Origin: Palsa-295 sp963785585
Lineage (GTDB): Bacteria; Acidobacteriota; Terriglobia; Acidiferrales; UBA7541
Reading direction: 5' to 3'
NCBI GenBank assembly: GCA_963785585.1
Contig: CAWAVW010000004.1
Coordinates: forward strand, 1,612,001-1,676,000
DNA length: 64,000 bases
Shown in pieces: positions 9,356-19,120 of this stretch. Numbering within the stretch: the first letter of the stretch is position 1; each line of letters starts with the position of its first letter. Under the pieces are notes generated by a model. The model was not told where the DNA came from. It saw only the letters and a list, made by a program, of their open reading frames with translations, and did not search any database. The position numbers were made by a program, and so were the translations under genes.

Positions 9356-11512
9356 CTAGGCTGCCGTTTCGCCACCGAGTTCGGAAAGATCCGCAATGGT
9401 CGAAAACTCTTTGTACAGCGATCCGAGGAGCGATAATCGATTGGCACGCAGCGCCGGATCTTCAACCATTACCATAACTTTATCGAAGAAGGCGTCAACA
9501 CTCGGCCGGAGCTTTGAAATATCTTCAAGTGCTTGTTGATATTTCCGGGCCCGCTTATTGGCGGATGCTTCCTTCCCCACTTTCTGCGACGCGGCGTAAA
9601 GTTCCCGCTCAGCCAATTCAACGAAAAGATTTTCATGAACGGCCGGGCGCACCTGCGACAATCCGCCGCCGGACTTTTCCAGAATATTGCGGATACGTTT
9701 GAAGGCCGCTGCGAGCGGCGCGAAATCCTTCGACCCTCGAATCGCCCGCACCGCCGCGACGCGTTCAACGGCGTCTACTAGATCGTCCGCGCCTGCGCCA
9801 AACGCCGCGTTAATCTCGTCCGCGGCAAACCCCATCCGTTCGCGGACGATGAAGCGCGCGCGTTCGAGAAGAAAATCGAGAACCTGCTTTTGAATGGCCT
9901 CACTCACTTCGATTCTCGGGCCATGCTCTTTTAGCGCCCTGGAAGCCGCGGAGATGGCCGCCGCCAGCGAGAAAGTCAGCTTGCGTTCGAGAATAATCTT
10001 CACGATGCCGAGCGCGGCCCGGCGCAGCGCAAACGGATCGCTTGACCCGGTGGGAATCGCGCCCACCGCAAAGCACGCCACGATCGAATCGAGTTTGTCC
10101 GCGATCGCGACGACGCATCCCGTCAGATTGCGCGGCAGCGGATCATCCACTCCGGCGGGTTTGTAATGATCGTAAACCGCCCAGGCGATTTCTTCGGGCT
10201 CGCCTTGCGCGCGGGCGTACAAACCTCCCACGATTCCCTGCAGCTCGGTGAATTCTTTCACCATTTCCGTCACGAGATCGCATTTCGCAAGTTCCGCCGC
10301 GCGATCCGAGCCGGCGACGTCGGCGTGCGCGACTCCGCTGCTGAACAAATGCTCGGCGAGCCAACGCGCGATGAAGCGCATGCGTTCCACTTTGTCGCCA
10401 TAGCTCCCGAGGCGCGATTCGTAGGTGACGGCGGAAAGCTTCGGCAAGAAGTCGGCGAGCCGACTTTTTTGGTCGGTGTCCCAGAAAAATTGCGCGTCGG
10501 CAAAACGCGCGCGCAAAACACGCTCGTGTCCGGCGCGCACCAAACCCTTCTTATCGCCCGGCAAGTTGATCACCGCGAGAAAGTGCGGCGCAAGTTCGCC
10601 GTCTCGCGTCTCGAGTCCAAAGTATTTCTGATGGTCCCGCATCACCGTAATCAGAATCTCATCCGGCAACGCCAGATACTTCGATTCGAATTCGCCGATG
10701 ATCACCGACGGGTACTCGTTCAAATACGTCACCAGGTTTAACAGGCCGGCGTCGTCATGTAACTTGAATCCACGCTTCGCGGTGAGCGCCCGAATTTCTG
10801 TTTCGATTTTTTTGCGACGCGCTTCGGGCTGGCACAGTACAAAGTTTTTCTTTAACTTCGGATCGTAGTCGCTCACCCCGGAAATCGGAATTCGTTTCTT
10901 GCCCAGAAATCGATGGCCGTCCGAATGATTCCCCGAGGCAACGTCCGCGAACGAAAATGGGATAACCTTCCCGTTGAGCAACGCGACAATCCACCGCACC
11001 GGACGAATGAAGCGAGGTCCGTCCGCTCCCGTCCAGTACATCGATTTCGGCCAGGATATTTCATGTATCGCTTGCGGCAGTATTTCCTGAAGAATTTTGA
11101 ACGCGGGCCTGCCGGCGATCGTAATTTTCGCAGCCAGGTAATCGCCCTTGGGGGTGGCGACGGTCAAAAGTTTTTCGACGGGAATCCCCTGCTTCTCCGC
11201 GAAACTGATCGCCGCGCGTGTCGGCTGGCCGACCGCATCAAACGCGATTGCCTTGGGAGGCCCCATCACTTCCTTCGACACATCTTCCTGCTGCAGCAAA
11301 ATTCCGCGAACAACCGCAACGAGCCGGCGAGGGGCGCCGAAACTTTCGATCGATTGCCGGGCAATGTTTTCCGGCAACAATCCGTTCGCAACCAACTTGG
11401 ATTCAAGTAATGCTTTAAGCTCTTCGGCAGCTTTTTGAATCATCCCCGCCGGAATTTCTTCGCATCCAATTTCAAAAAGCAGCTCGCCAAAGTTTTTGCC
11501 GGTGCGATTCAT
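9356..11512 (-). CDS. glyS: Glycyl-tRNA synthetase beta subunit
   Basis: About 718 residues, starting MNRTGKNFGELLFEIG. The family N-terminus LLFEIGCEEIPAGM, the SWPKSMYW block, the HD-like central domain (PDEILITVMRDHQKYF) and the C-terminal anticodon-binding-like region (FFDKVMVMVEDPALR) are all present. With GlyQ it forms the alpha2beta2 enzyme that charges tRNA-Gly. The start ATG overlaps the glyQ stop as ATGA, implying translational coupling; the frame extends 17 codons further upstream inside glyQ but that extension is not conserved-looking. Confidence 0.96.
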   Translation of the reverse strand: MNRTGKNFGELLFEIGCEEIPAGMIQKAAEELKALLESKLVANGLLPENIARQSIESFGAPRRLVAVVRGILLQQEDVSKEVMGPPKAIAFDAVGQPTRAAISFAEKQGIPVEKLLTVATPKGDYLAAKITIAGRPAFKILQEILPQAIHEISWPKSMYWTGADGPRFIRPVRWIVALLNGKVIPFSFADVASGNHSDGHRFLGKKRIPISGVSDYDPKLKKNFVLCQPEARRKKIETEIRALTAKRGFKLHDDAGLLNLVTYLNEYPSVIIGEFESKYLALPDEILITVMRDHQKYFGLETRDGELAPHFLAVINLPGDKKGLVRAGHERVLRARFADAQFFWDTDQKSRLADFLPKLSAVTYESRLGSYGDKVERMRFIARWLAEHLFSSGVAHADVAGSDRAAELAKCDLVTEMVKEFTELQGIVGGLYARAQGEPEEIAWAVYDHYKPAGVDDPLPRNLTGCVVAIADKLDSIVACFAVGAIPTGSSDPFALRRAALGIVKIILERKLTFSLAAAISAASRALKEHGPRIEVSEAIQKQVLDFLLERARFIVRERMGFAADEINAAFGAGADDLVDAVERVAAVRAIRGSKDFAPLAAAFKRIRNILEKSGGGLSQVRPAVHENLFVELAERELYAASQKVGKEASANKRARKYQQALEDISKLRPSVDAFFDKVMVMVEDPALRANRLSLLGSLYKEFSTIADLSELGGETAA

Positions 11513-12474
11513 GCCCGCACCTCGACGTTCTCGCCGGTTACCGCCGCGCGTTGCCGCATCCACAATTCGGCTCCGCGCACCGCGAGCTTGCGGATGCGCC
11601 CAATCAGCGCCGCGCGCTCCGTTACAGAAATCGCGCCGCGCGCGTCCAGCACATTAAATAGATGGGAACATTTCAACGTAAGCTCGTAGGCGGCCAGCAA
11701 GGGGAACCTTTCGATGTGCTCACCGGGTTTCTTCGGCCACAAGTCCAGAATCCGCTTCGCTTCGGCCTCGTTGCCTTCAAACTGCTTCCGCGTCGCCGCC
11801 GGATCGGCGTAATCAAAACTGTAAGCGGAGAGCTGTTGTTCTTCGGCAAGCCGCACCTGGCGATAGGTCACGCTGTCCGACCATCGCACGTCAAACACGT
11901 TATCCACGCCCTGTAAATAAGCGGCGATGCGGTCGAGTCCGTAGGTCAGCTCGACCGAGATCGGATCGAGATTCAATCCGCCGCTCTGCTGAAAATAGGT
12001 GAATTGACTGATCTCGAGCCCGTCCAGCAGAACTTGCCAGCCAATTCCCCAGGCGCCCAGAGTGGGCGCTTCCCAATTGTCTTCTTCAAATCGTACGTCG
12101 TGCTCCTTCAGGTTGATTCCAACCGACGCCAGACTTTCAAGGTACAAATCCTGCACGTCCGCCGGCGCGGGCTTCAGAATCACTTGCAGTTGTGTGTGCT
12201 TGTATAGTCGATTGGGATTTTCGCCGTAGCGGCCGTCCGCGGGCCGGCGGCTGGGCTGCGCATAAACCACGCGATAGGGGTCGGGACCGAGCACTCGCAG
12301 AAATGTCTCCGGATGCATCGTTCCGGCGCCCACTTCGGTGTCATACGGCTGCTGCAGGATGCAGCCGCGGCGCGTCCAGTACTCTTCCAGCTTGAAAAGG
12401 ATGTCTTGAAATGCCAGGCCCTTCGGTTTGGGCGCAGCCGTTGCCGGTGCTTTCTTTTTGTTAAGCCGTTTCAC
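11509..12474 (-). CDS. glyQ: Glycyl-tRNA synthetase alpha subunit
   Basis: A 321-residue class II aminoacyl-tRNA synthetase catalytic subunit. FQDILFKLEEYW, GCILQQPYD, the motif MHPETFLRVLGPDPY and the VYAQPSRRPADGRYGENPNR block match GlyQ. It carries a basic N-terminal extension (MKRLNKKKAPAT...) of about 18 residues. The start is a GTG that overlaps the recO stop as GTGA, and its own stop overlaps glyS, so recO, glyQ and glyS are tightly coupled. Confidence 0.96.
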   Translation of the reverse strand: MKRLNKKKAPATAAPKPKGLAFQDILFKLEEYWTRRGCILQQPYDTEVGAGTMHPETFLRVLGPDPYRVVYAQPSRRPADGRYGENPNRLYKHTQLQVILKPAPADVQDLYLESLASVGINLKEHDVRFEEDNWEAPTLGAWGIGWQVLLDGLEISQFTYFQQSGGLNLDPISVELTYGLDRIAAYLQGVDNVFDVRWSDSVTYRQVRLAEEQQLSAYSFDYADPAATRKQFEGNEAEAKRILDLWPKKPGEHIERFPLLAAYELTLKCSHLFNVLDARGAISVTERAALIGRIRKLAVRGAELWMRQRAAVTGENVEVRA

Positions 12475-13229
12475 TCAGGCGACTCCAGCAGTTCCCGCGA
12501 GGTTAACTTGCGGTCGATTTGGTGTTCAATCAGGTCCAGCATAACATCAGTCAAGTCGCGCGCGACTCGCGGCGGAATCATTTCTTCGGAAATTTTTTCG
12601 AGTTTTTCCGACAGTATCCTCCGCGCCGCTGCGAGCGCCACGGGCGAAATCGTGCGCATCCCCGGCTTGCGGCATTTCTCGCAGGCAATCGCGGATTGCG
12701 TGGGAGCAAAATACGCTGGGCCGGGCTTGGCGGGATCGGGCGACAGCAATTTTCCGCAGCGGGCGCACGCATCGAGCGAAGGCAACCACCCGCCTAGCTT
12801 CACCGTCCAGATCGTGAAATACGCGAGCGGGATTTCGTACTTGCGAGTGGCCTTGATCGCTCGCGCCACGAGCAGCAACAATCGGAAGTTCGCGTCGGCA
12901 ACTTCGTGGTCCGGCAAAACCGTTTCGGTCACTTCGCTCAGCACCGCGAGTGCGACTCCCGCGGCATAATCGCTGAACGCTCCCATGAACGACTCGATCA
13001 GGTCGCACTGGTTCAAGCGAACCAGCTCCCGGTTTTCCTTTTCGTAGAACCAAACTTTGATATACGAAAGCCTTTCGAGGGTAGAGCCGAATTTGCTTTT
13101 GGTTTTGCGCGCGCCGGAGGCTACCCCGCGAACGCGCCCCATCGAGCGCGTAAAGAAACTGACCAGCCGGTCCGCTTCACCGAGAGGATACGTCTGAAGA
13201 ATGATGGCCTCAGATTCGTGAGTGGGCAT
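12471..13229 (-). CDS. recO: DNA repair protein RecO
   Basis: A 252-residue protein with the RecO N-terminal OB fold (EAIILQTYPLGEADRLVSFFTR) and a zinc-finger C-terminal domain with paired cysteines (CARCGKLL and CEKCRKPG). RecO anneals SSB-coated single strands and helps RecR load RecA. The ATG at 13229 gives the expected family N-terminus; the frame could begin 30 bases earlier at a TTG but has no better ribosome site. First gene of the recO-glyQ-glyS-udk run. Confidence 0.93.
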   Translation of the reverse strand: MPTHESEAIILQTYPLGEADRLVSFFTRSMGRVRGVASGARKTKSKFGSTLERLSYIKVWFYEKENRELVRLNQCDLIESFMGAFSDYAAGVALAVLSEVTETVLPDHEVADANFRLLLLVARAIKATRKYEIPLAYFTIWTVKLGGWLPSLDACARCGKLLSPDPAKPGPAYFAPTQSAIACEKCRKPGMRTISPVALAAARRILSEKLEKISEEMIPPRVARDLTDVMLDLIEHQIDRKLTSRELLESPE

Positions 13230-13644
13230 AGGTTCGGTCGGCGCGCCGACGATGCGCAAATTTCGTTCGACTCATACAGCAGAGCCGGCACACGACGCGG
13301 AACAAAAATTGTTATCACAGCCACGGATGCTTCCGCAATTATTTAAAGCGGATGATGCACGGCAACATCTCGTATCTCGAAAGCATTTCGCGGGCTGACT
13401 GCGCATGAAAGTAATGCTTTAAGGTTCAAAATCCCTGCAACAATCCACTTCGCGTGAAGCCGCCGAGGCGGATCATTCAATCTCTACTTTCACTTTAATT
13501 CTCGCCACTCGAAAAATTCAAATCTCGATCCTGCGTTCATAAAAAATTGAGACGCACCTACTTTCGATTGTTCTTTCGACCTGGAAGATTCCCTTCTAAA
13601 ATTCTTGCGCTCAATCAAAACTCTTCCATGCGCGACGCAGCAAA
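13230..13644. other. Intergenic region between recO and the rhomboid gene
   Basis: A 415-base region between divergent genes, more AT-rich than its surroundings, with no convincing ORF or RNA fold. A possible promoter for the plus-strand gene is TTTCGA (13574) - 17 bases - TAAAAT (13597-13602). Upstream signals for recO were not resolved. Confidence 0.5.
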
Positions 13645-14340
13645 ATGATCCCGCTCAAAGACCTTCAACCTCGACGGTCGGTCCCGGTTACCACCCTGTC
13701 GCTGATCGCCATCAACTCCATCATTTTCCTGTATCAGATCAGCCTGCCGCGGCGTGCCTCCGACGTTTTCGTCTTGAAGTACGCCGCCGTCCCGTCGAAG
13801 ATTGCTCTGGCTCTCGCCGGGCATCATTACAGCGTCGCGCAAGCATTCGTGCCTCTCTTCACCTGCATGTTCCTTCATGGCGGCTGGCTTCATATCATTG
13901 GGAACATGTGGTTCCTGTGGGTCTTCGGGGCCAACGTGGAGGACCGGATGGACAGCGCCGCATTCCTGGTCTTTTATCTGATTTGCGGCGTCGGGTCGAG
14001 CGTGGCGCAAACGTTATTTTCCTGGGGCTCGCACATCCCTGCGCTTGGCGCGAGCGGTGCGATTTCCGGGGTGCTTGGCGCTTACGTCGTATTCTTCCCC
14101 GGATCGAGAATCCTTACCCTCGTCCCTCTATTCATCATCTGGTTTACGGCGCGAATTCCGGCGCTGGTTTTCATCGGGCTTTGGTTCTTGATCCAATTCG
14201 TCAGCGGCGTAGGCTCGCTCGGCGCGACGACCAGCGGCGGTGTGGCGTGGTGGGCCCACGTCGGCGGCTTTTTGCTCGGATTAGCGCTGGCAAGGGCATT
14301 CGGTGGCCGCGACCCGATTCGAAGGTATCCGGTCCGGTGA
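13645..14340 (+). CDS. Rhomboid-family intramembrane serine protease
   Basis: A 231-residue polytopic membrane protein. The rhomboid signature is complete: loop motif HGGWLHIIGNMWFLWVFG (residues 78-95), the GASGAISG nucleophile motif with Ser137, and the catalytic His205 in WWAHVGGF. It cleaves membrane-anchored substrates within the bilayer; the substrate is unknown. Six core TM helices can be drawn, with a short basic C-terminus. Ribosome-binding site is weak. It stands alone, transcribed away from recO. Confidence 0.93.
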   Translation: MIPLKDLQPRRSVPVTTLSLIAINSIIFLYQISLPRRASDVFVLKYAAVPSKIALALAGHHYSVAQAFVPLFTCMFLHGGWLHIIGNMWFLWVFGANVEDRMDSAAFLVFYLICGVGSSVAQTLFSWGSHIPALGASGAISGVLGAYVVFFPGSRILTLVPLFIIWFTARIPALVFIGLWFLIQFVSGVGSLGATTSGGVAWWAHVGGFLLGLALARAFGGRDPIRRYPVR

Positions 14341-14474
14341 GTTCTGGCGTCGGAATGCCGACAACTCAACTCATGCTTTATGTTTCCCTGACCGGGAACA
14401 CGCAAGCCAAACCAATCTAAAACCAGGTCGCTGGCTCGGCCCCAACACCCGATGGGCGATGCCAAAGCATTGGC

Positions 14475-14503
14475 TTCGATTGCGAGCAAACTCGATATAT
14501 AAT
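14475..14503 (+). promoter_or_regulatory. Candidate promoter of the efflux operon
   Basis: A perfect TATAAT (14498-14503) with a weak TTCGAT (14475-14480) 17 bases upstream, inside the 273-base gap before the adaptor gene. Confidence 0.4.
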
Positions 14504-14613
14504 TTCGCTATCGCGATTCAACGCTAAACGGTACGCGTGTAATTTTCGGCTATCCCATCCGTAACAATCGATAGCGCCGTCCGTTATAACGAGTTCAGGA
14601 GCACACGCCCTAC

Positions 14614-15849
14614 ATGTCCACGTCACCGAGCGCATCCAAACCAGACCTTGGCTCACTTCGCATCGGGGAAGGCCAGCGCAAAGGCTCCGGCGCGGGAAAG
14701 AAGCTGAGTATTTTCGCTACGATCCTGGGCGTGCTGGTGCTGGCCGGCGGCGCGGTTTTCGCGTTCCATGCCAAGAAGCCGGTCGTCGAAGTCGCGACGG
14801 CGGAAAAGGCCACGATCGGCTCGCGCCCTGCCCTGTTGAATGCGAGCGGATATGTGACGCCACGGCGCCGTGCCACCGTCGCGGCAAAGATCACCGGCCG
14901 CGTGGTGGGCGTATATTTCGACGAAGGTCTTCACGTAAAAGAGGGCCAGATTCTCGCCAAGCTCGACGATTCGGACGCTGTTCGAACCATGAATTCCGCC
15001 ATTGCCGACCGCAATGCCAGCAAAGCGGCGATTCGCGATTACGAAGTGCAGCTAAAGAACGCAGAAATCGAACTCAGTCGCGCCCAGAAGCTGAAAGATG
15101 CCGGGGTGCAGAGCCAGGAAATCGTCGACAACGCGACCATGTCGGCAGACAGTTTGCGGGCCAAGATCGATCTGGCGAAAGAACAAGTCGCCACCTACGA
15201 AGCGCGCATTCAGGAAGCGCAGCAAGGCATCGACAACACCGTAATTCGCGCGCCGTTCGACGGAATCATCGTCTCGAAGGACGCCCAGGTGGGCGAAATG
15301 GTCTCGCCGATTTCGGCCGGCGGCGGCTTTACCCGCACCGGGATTGCCACGCTCGTCAACATGAACTCAAACGAAATCGAAGTGGACGTCAACGAATCCT
15401 ACATCGCACGGGTGCTGACCGATCAACCGGTCACCGCGGTTCTGGACGCCTACCCGGACTGGCAAATTCCGTCGAAAGTTCGCACCGTGATTCCCACCGC
15501 CGACCGCCAGAAGGCCACCGTGAAAGTGCGCATTTCCTTTCTGAAGCTGGACCCGCGTATCCTGCCGGACATGGGAGTCAAGGTCACCTTCCTCGGCGAT
15601 GAGCCCAAGGAAACAAAGGGCGCGCCCGCCCCGGCGGCACTGGTTTCGTCGGATGCCGTTCGCGACGACGGCGGCAAGTCGGTAGTTTTCCTGGTGAGGG
15701 ATGGAAAGCTCGAACGCCGTGCCGTGACCACCGGCAACACGCGCGGACCGGAGACCGAAATCATTGCAGGCCTCCAGCCCGGCGATGTCGTCGTCACGAA
15801 AAGCCCGTCGCCCCTGAAGGACGGCGAAGAAGTTCAAGTTCAACGTTAG
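14614..15849 (+). CDS. Efflux periplasmic adaptor (HlyD/MacA-type membrane fusion protein)
   Basis: A 411-residue protein with an N-terminal TM anchor (about residues 31-51), a first half-lipoyl motif (ASGYVTPRRRATVAAKITGR), a coiled-coil hairpin (about 125-210), a second half-lipoyl motif (NTVIRAPFDGIIVSKDAQVGEMV) and a beta-barrel/membrane-proximal C-terminus. It should link the inner-membrane ABC transporter encoded just downstream to an outer-membrane channel. First gene of a four-gene plus-strand operon. No TolC-like gene is present in the window. Confidence 0.92.
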   Translation: MSTSPSASKPDLGSLRIGEGQRKGSGAGKKLSIFATILGVLVLAGGAVFAFHAKKPVVEVATAEKATIGSRPALLNASGYVTPRRRATVAAKITGRVVGVYFDEGLHVKEGQILAKLDDSDAVRTMNSAIADRNASKAAIRDYEVQLKNAEIELSRAQKLKDAGVQSQEIVDNATMSADSLRAKIDLAKEQVATYEARIQEAQQGIDNTVIRAPFDGIIVSKDAQVGEMVSPISAGGGFTRTGIATLVNMNSNEIEVDVNESYIARVLTDQPVTAVLDAYPDWQIPSKVRTVIPTADRQKATVKVRISFLKLDPRILPDMGVKVTFLGDEPKETKGAPAPAALVSSDAVRDDGGKSVVFLVRDGKLERRAVTTGNTRGPETEIIAGLQPGDVVVTKSPSPLKDGEEVQVQR

Positions 15850-15870
15850 CTCGTTTCGAGGAGAGTCTCG

Positions 15871-16602
15871 ATGATCCGTGTCGATGGCAAAGGCGATTCC
15901 GCGAGCCTGATTAAAATTCGCGGCCTGGATAAGCAGTACAAGCGCGGCGGCGAGAACATTGACGTGCTGCAGGGACTGAATCTCGACGTGGACAAAGGCG
16001 ACTTCGTCGCGTTCATGGGTCCAAGCGGTTCCGGCAAGACCACGCTGCTGAATCTGCTCGGCGGCCTCGACGTACCTACGCGCGGCAGCATCACCGTCGC
16101 CGGCGACGAGGTCACTCACATGTCCAGCGGCAAACTCACCGAATGGCGCGCCCGGCACGTTGGATTTATTTTTCAGATGTACAACCTCATCCCCGTGCTC
16201 GACGCGTTCCAAAACGTCGAGCTGCCTCTGCTGCTAACCAAGCTCTCGAAGGCGGATCGAAAGAAGCATGTGGAGACTGCGCTCGGCGTCGTCGGCCTCG
16301 GCGACCGGATTCATCACTACCCCCGGCAGCTCTCGGGCGGGCAGGAACAGCGCGTGGCCATCGCGCGAGCGATCGTTGCCGATCCCACGTACCTGCTCTG
16401 CGACGAGCCGACCGGCGACCTGGACCGCAAAAGCGCCGATGAAGTCTTGGTGCTTCTTGACCGTCTCTGCAAGGAATTCAACAAGACCATATTGATGGTC
16501 ACGCACGACCCGATGGCCGCCGAGAGAGCTCAAGCAACGCTTCACTTGAACAAAGGCGTGCTGGTCGAGGCATCGGAAATTCATGCGGGAGGTGTTGCAT
16601 GA
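15871..16602 (+). CDS. ABC transporter ATP-binding protein (MacB/LolD type)
   Basis: 243 residues. Walker A GPSGSGKTT (50-58), Q-loop FQMYNLIPV, signature LSGGQEQRVAIARA (154-167), Walker B YLLCDEPTGDLD and the switch His in MVTHD are present. The LolD/MacB-type hallmark TGDLD is clear. It starts at an ATG after GAGGAGAG, 21 bases behind the adaptor, and its stop overlaps the next gene as ATGA. It energises the two FtsX-type permeases downstream. Confidence 0.93.
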   Translation: MIRVDGKGDSASLIKIRGLDKQYKRGGENIDVLQGLNLDVDKGDFVAFMGPSGSGKTTLLNLLGGLDVPTRGSITVAGDEVTHMSSGKLTEWRARHVGFIFQMYNLIPVLDAFQNVELPLLLTKLSKADRKKHVETALGVVGLGDRIHHYPRQLSGGQEQRVAIARAIVADPTYLLCDEPTGDLDRKSADEVLVLLDRLCKEFNKTILMVTHDPMAAERAQATLHLNKGVLVEASEIHAGGVA

Positions 16603-17738
16603 AGTATTTGCCGCTCATCTTCGCGAATTTGCGTCGCAAGAAACTACGGACCGTCCTGACGGTCGGCTCCTTCGCGGTTGCGGTGTTCCTGTTTGGGTTC
16701 CTCGCCATTATCCACGGCGCTTTTGGCGGGAATTTGGACGCCATCGGCATCGACCGCCTGATGATCGTCAACAAAGTCTCGATCATCCAGCCGCTGCCAA
16801 GCTCCTACAAAGCCCAAATCGAGCGTATCCCCACGGTGAAGTACGTGACGGCGCAGACCTGGTTCGGAGGATATTATCAGGATCCCAAAAACTTCTTCGC
16901 CAGTTTTGCCATCGACCCCGATACGCAACGCCTGGTGTTCCCCGAGCTTGCAGTGCCGGACGATCAATGGCAGAAATTCCTCGGCGACCGGGAAGGCGCG
17001 ATCGTGGGCGCCCGCACCGCGAAACGATTTGGATGGAAAGTCGGAGATCGAGTTCCCTTGCAGGCGCCCATCTACGGCGGCACGTGGGAGTTCAACATCG
17101 ACGGAATTTATGACAGCCCGAAAGACGGCGTGGACCTGACGCAATTCTGGCTGCATGACAAATACCTGGAAGAGCGTCGCACCTTCGGAAAGGGGCAAAT
17201 CGGTTGGTACACGGTAACGCTCAAATCGCCCGACGACGCCGCCGGAACCATCAAAATCATCGACGATCAGTTCGCCAATTCCCCGTTCGAGACGAAGACC
17301 GAGACTCTTGCGGCCATGACCGCCTCGTGGGTAAAGCAAGCCGGCAACATTGAGTTCCTGATCATGGCCATCGGGGGCGTGGTGTTCTTCACCCTGCTGC
17401 TGGTCACCGGCAATACGATGGCTCTGTCGGTTCGCGAGCGAATGGGCGAACTCGCGGTGATGAAGGCCGTGGGATTCTCCGACCGGTTCGTGCTCTTCAT
17501 CGTGCTCGCTGAGTCGCTGGTAATCGCGCTGATCGGCGGCGCCATTGGCGTTTTGCTGGCAAAACTGATGACCCTCGGCGGAGACCCGACCGGCGGAATT
17601 CTCTACAGTTTCATTCTGCCGGTGTCGGCGATGCTGCTTGGGCTGGTCGCGGCGCTGGTCATCGGTATGCTCGCCGGTATCATTCCGGCGACGAACGCGA
17701 TGCGGCTGCGTGTGGTTGACGCGCTGCGGAGGGCCTAA
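16599..17738 (+). CDS. ABC transporter permease, FtsX/MacB type (first of pair)
   Basis: 379 residues: an N-terminal TM helix (RRKKLRTVLTVGSFAVAVFLFG), a MacB periplasmic-core-like domain (about 45-245), then three C-terminal TM helices with the FtsX motif LSVRERMGELAVMKAVGFSD. Translationally coupled to the ATPase by ATGA. Together with the following permease it probably forms a heterodimeric mechanotransmission-type exporter rather than a classical channel. Confidence 0.9.
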   Translation: MKYLPLIFANLRRKKLRTVLTVGSFAVAVFLFGFLAIIHGAFGGNLDAIGIDRLMIVNKVSIIQPLPSSYKAQIERIPTVKYVTAQTWFGGYYQDPKNFFASFAIDPDTQRLVFPELAVPDDQWQKFLGDREGAIVGARTAKRFGWKVGDRVPLQAPIYGGTWEFNIDGIYDSPKDGVDLTQFWLHDKYLEERRTFGKGQIGWYTVTLKSPDDAAGTIKIIDDQFANSPFETKTETLAAMTASWVKQAGNIEFLIMAIGGVVFFTLLLVTGNTMALSVRERMGELAVMKAVGFSDRFVLFIVLAESLVIALIGGAIGVLLAKLMTLGGDPTGGILYSFILPVSAMLLGLVAALVIGMLAGIIPATNAMRLRVVDALRRA

Positions 17739-17741
17739 AAC

Positions 17742-18911
17742 ATGGCGATTCCGATCGTTTACAATTTGCGAAGCATGAGAGTCCGGTGGCTCACCGCCGT
17801 CGCCGCCATTCTCGGCATTGCGGGCACGGTCGGCGTGTTCGTGGCCATGCTTGCGCTCGCGCACGGTTTCCGGGCCACTCTGGTGAATTCCGGCTCGCCG
17901 GAAAACGTTTTGATTCGCCGTGCTGGATCTTCGGCGGAACTCGACGGCTCCGTCGCGCTCGATCAGGTTCAGGCGATCGAAGATGAGCCCGGCGTAGCGC
18001 ATGAGGACGGTAGGCCACTCGTCAGCCCGGAAGCGGTACTGATTGCCGGCTTCAACCTGAAAGAAACGGGAACAACGGCCAACGTGCAGATCCGGGGCGT
18101 ATCGCCCGTGGTGCTAAAAGTACGGCCTAACGTAAAAATGGTGGAAGGCCGCTTTTTCGAACCAGGGCTTGCGGAGCTGGTGATCGGGAAGAATGTCACC
18201 TCAACCTACGAAGGTCTGGAGCTCGGCAAATCGATCGCTTTCGGCGGTCAAACCTGGAAAGTCGTCGGCGTGTTCGACGCAGGCGGCAGCTCATTTGACT
18301 CCGAGGTCTGGGCTGACAGCCGGGTCCTGAATCAGGTGTACAAGCGGCCCGAAAATCTCTTTCAGTCCGTCACCGTGCACCTCACCTCGCCCAGCGCCTT
18401 TAACACGTTTAAAGACGCGGTTACCGCAGATCCGAAGCTAACCGTGCAAGTGGACCATGAAGTGGAATATTACGCCCGGCAATCACAGGTACTGACCACG
18501 CTGATCACCGTTCTCGGCGGCCTGGTCGTCTTGATCATGGGTATCGGGGCGGTCATCGGAGCGCTCAACACCATGTACGCGATGGTCTCGGAGCGCTCGC
18601 GGGAAATTGCCACCATGCGGGCGATCGGCTTCCCCCGGCTGAGCATTGTGATCTCGTTTGTGTTTGAGGCTGTGGTGATCGCCTTCATCGGCGGCCTGCT
18701 TGGCTGCTTGTCGGTGCTGAAGCTCAATGGCTACACCACCGGCACAATGAACATGCAGACGTTTTCGCACATGGCGTTTGCGTTTCAAATCACCCCGCTC
18801 CTGCTTGCTGTGGGAATCGTTTTCGCGCTCGTGATGGGCGTGCTGGGCGGCGTCCCGCCTGCCATGCGGGCGGCGAACCGCCCGGTTGCTTCCGCTCTAC
18901 GGGAACTTTAA
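17742..18911 (+). CDS. ABC transporter permease, FtsX/MacB type (second of pair)
   Basis: 389 residues with the same layout as its neighbour: N-terminal TM (WLTAVAAILGIAGTVGVFVA), extracytoplasmic domain, and three C-terminal TMs with MVSERSREIATMRAIGFPR. Starts three bases after the previous stop. Last gene of the operon; the substrate (lipoprotein, peptide, macrolide or other) cannot be inferred. Confidence 0.9.
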   Translation: MAIPIVYNLRSMRVRWLTAVAAILGIAGTVGVFVAMLALAHGFRATLVNSGSPENVLIRRAGSSAELDGSVALDQVQAIEDEPGVAHEDGRPLVSPEAVLIAGFNLKETGTTANVQIRGVSPVVLKVRPNVKMVEGRFFEPGLAELVIGKNVTSTYEGLELGKSIAFGGQTWKVVGVFDAGGSSFDSEVWADSRVLNQVYKRPENLFQSVTVHLTSPSAFNTFKDAVTADPKLTVQVDHEVEYYARQSQVLTTLITVLGGLVVLIMGIGAVIGALNTMYAMVSERSREIATMRAIGFPRLSIVISFVFEAVVIAFIGGLLGCLSVLKLNGYTTGTMNMQTFSHMAFAFQITPLLLAVGIVFALVMGVLGGVPPAMRAANRPVASALREL

Positions 18912-19120
18912 GTTTTATCGGTCGAATCGCCGACGGTGCGAGTATTGGTTGAGCTTTTGCGGTCAACCGATTTGAACCTAGGAAGTAATGCTGTAAGGCC
19001 GGATGCGAATCAGGTGAAGTGAGTTTTCGTCTTGCGCGTAGCTTACTTCCATTAACGGTTTAGAATTTCGACTCTACGAATGCGCTTTCGAGAGCGGCTA
19101 CGGACCACCTCATCCGTCAC

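Noticed and set aside
11404..13424. Repeated AAGTAATGCTTTAAG word in glyS and the recO gap, with a near copy near 18985
   Set aside because: A 15-base match is expected a few times by chance at this window size and one copy is coding.
18940..19000. GGTTCAAATC on the minus strand, resembling a tRNA T-loop
   Set aside because: The flanking bases do not form a T-stem and no other tRNA arms are present.
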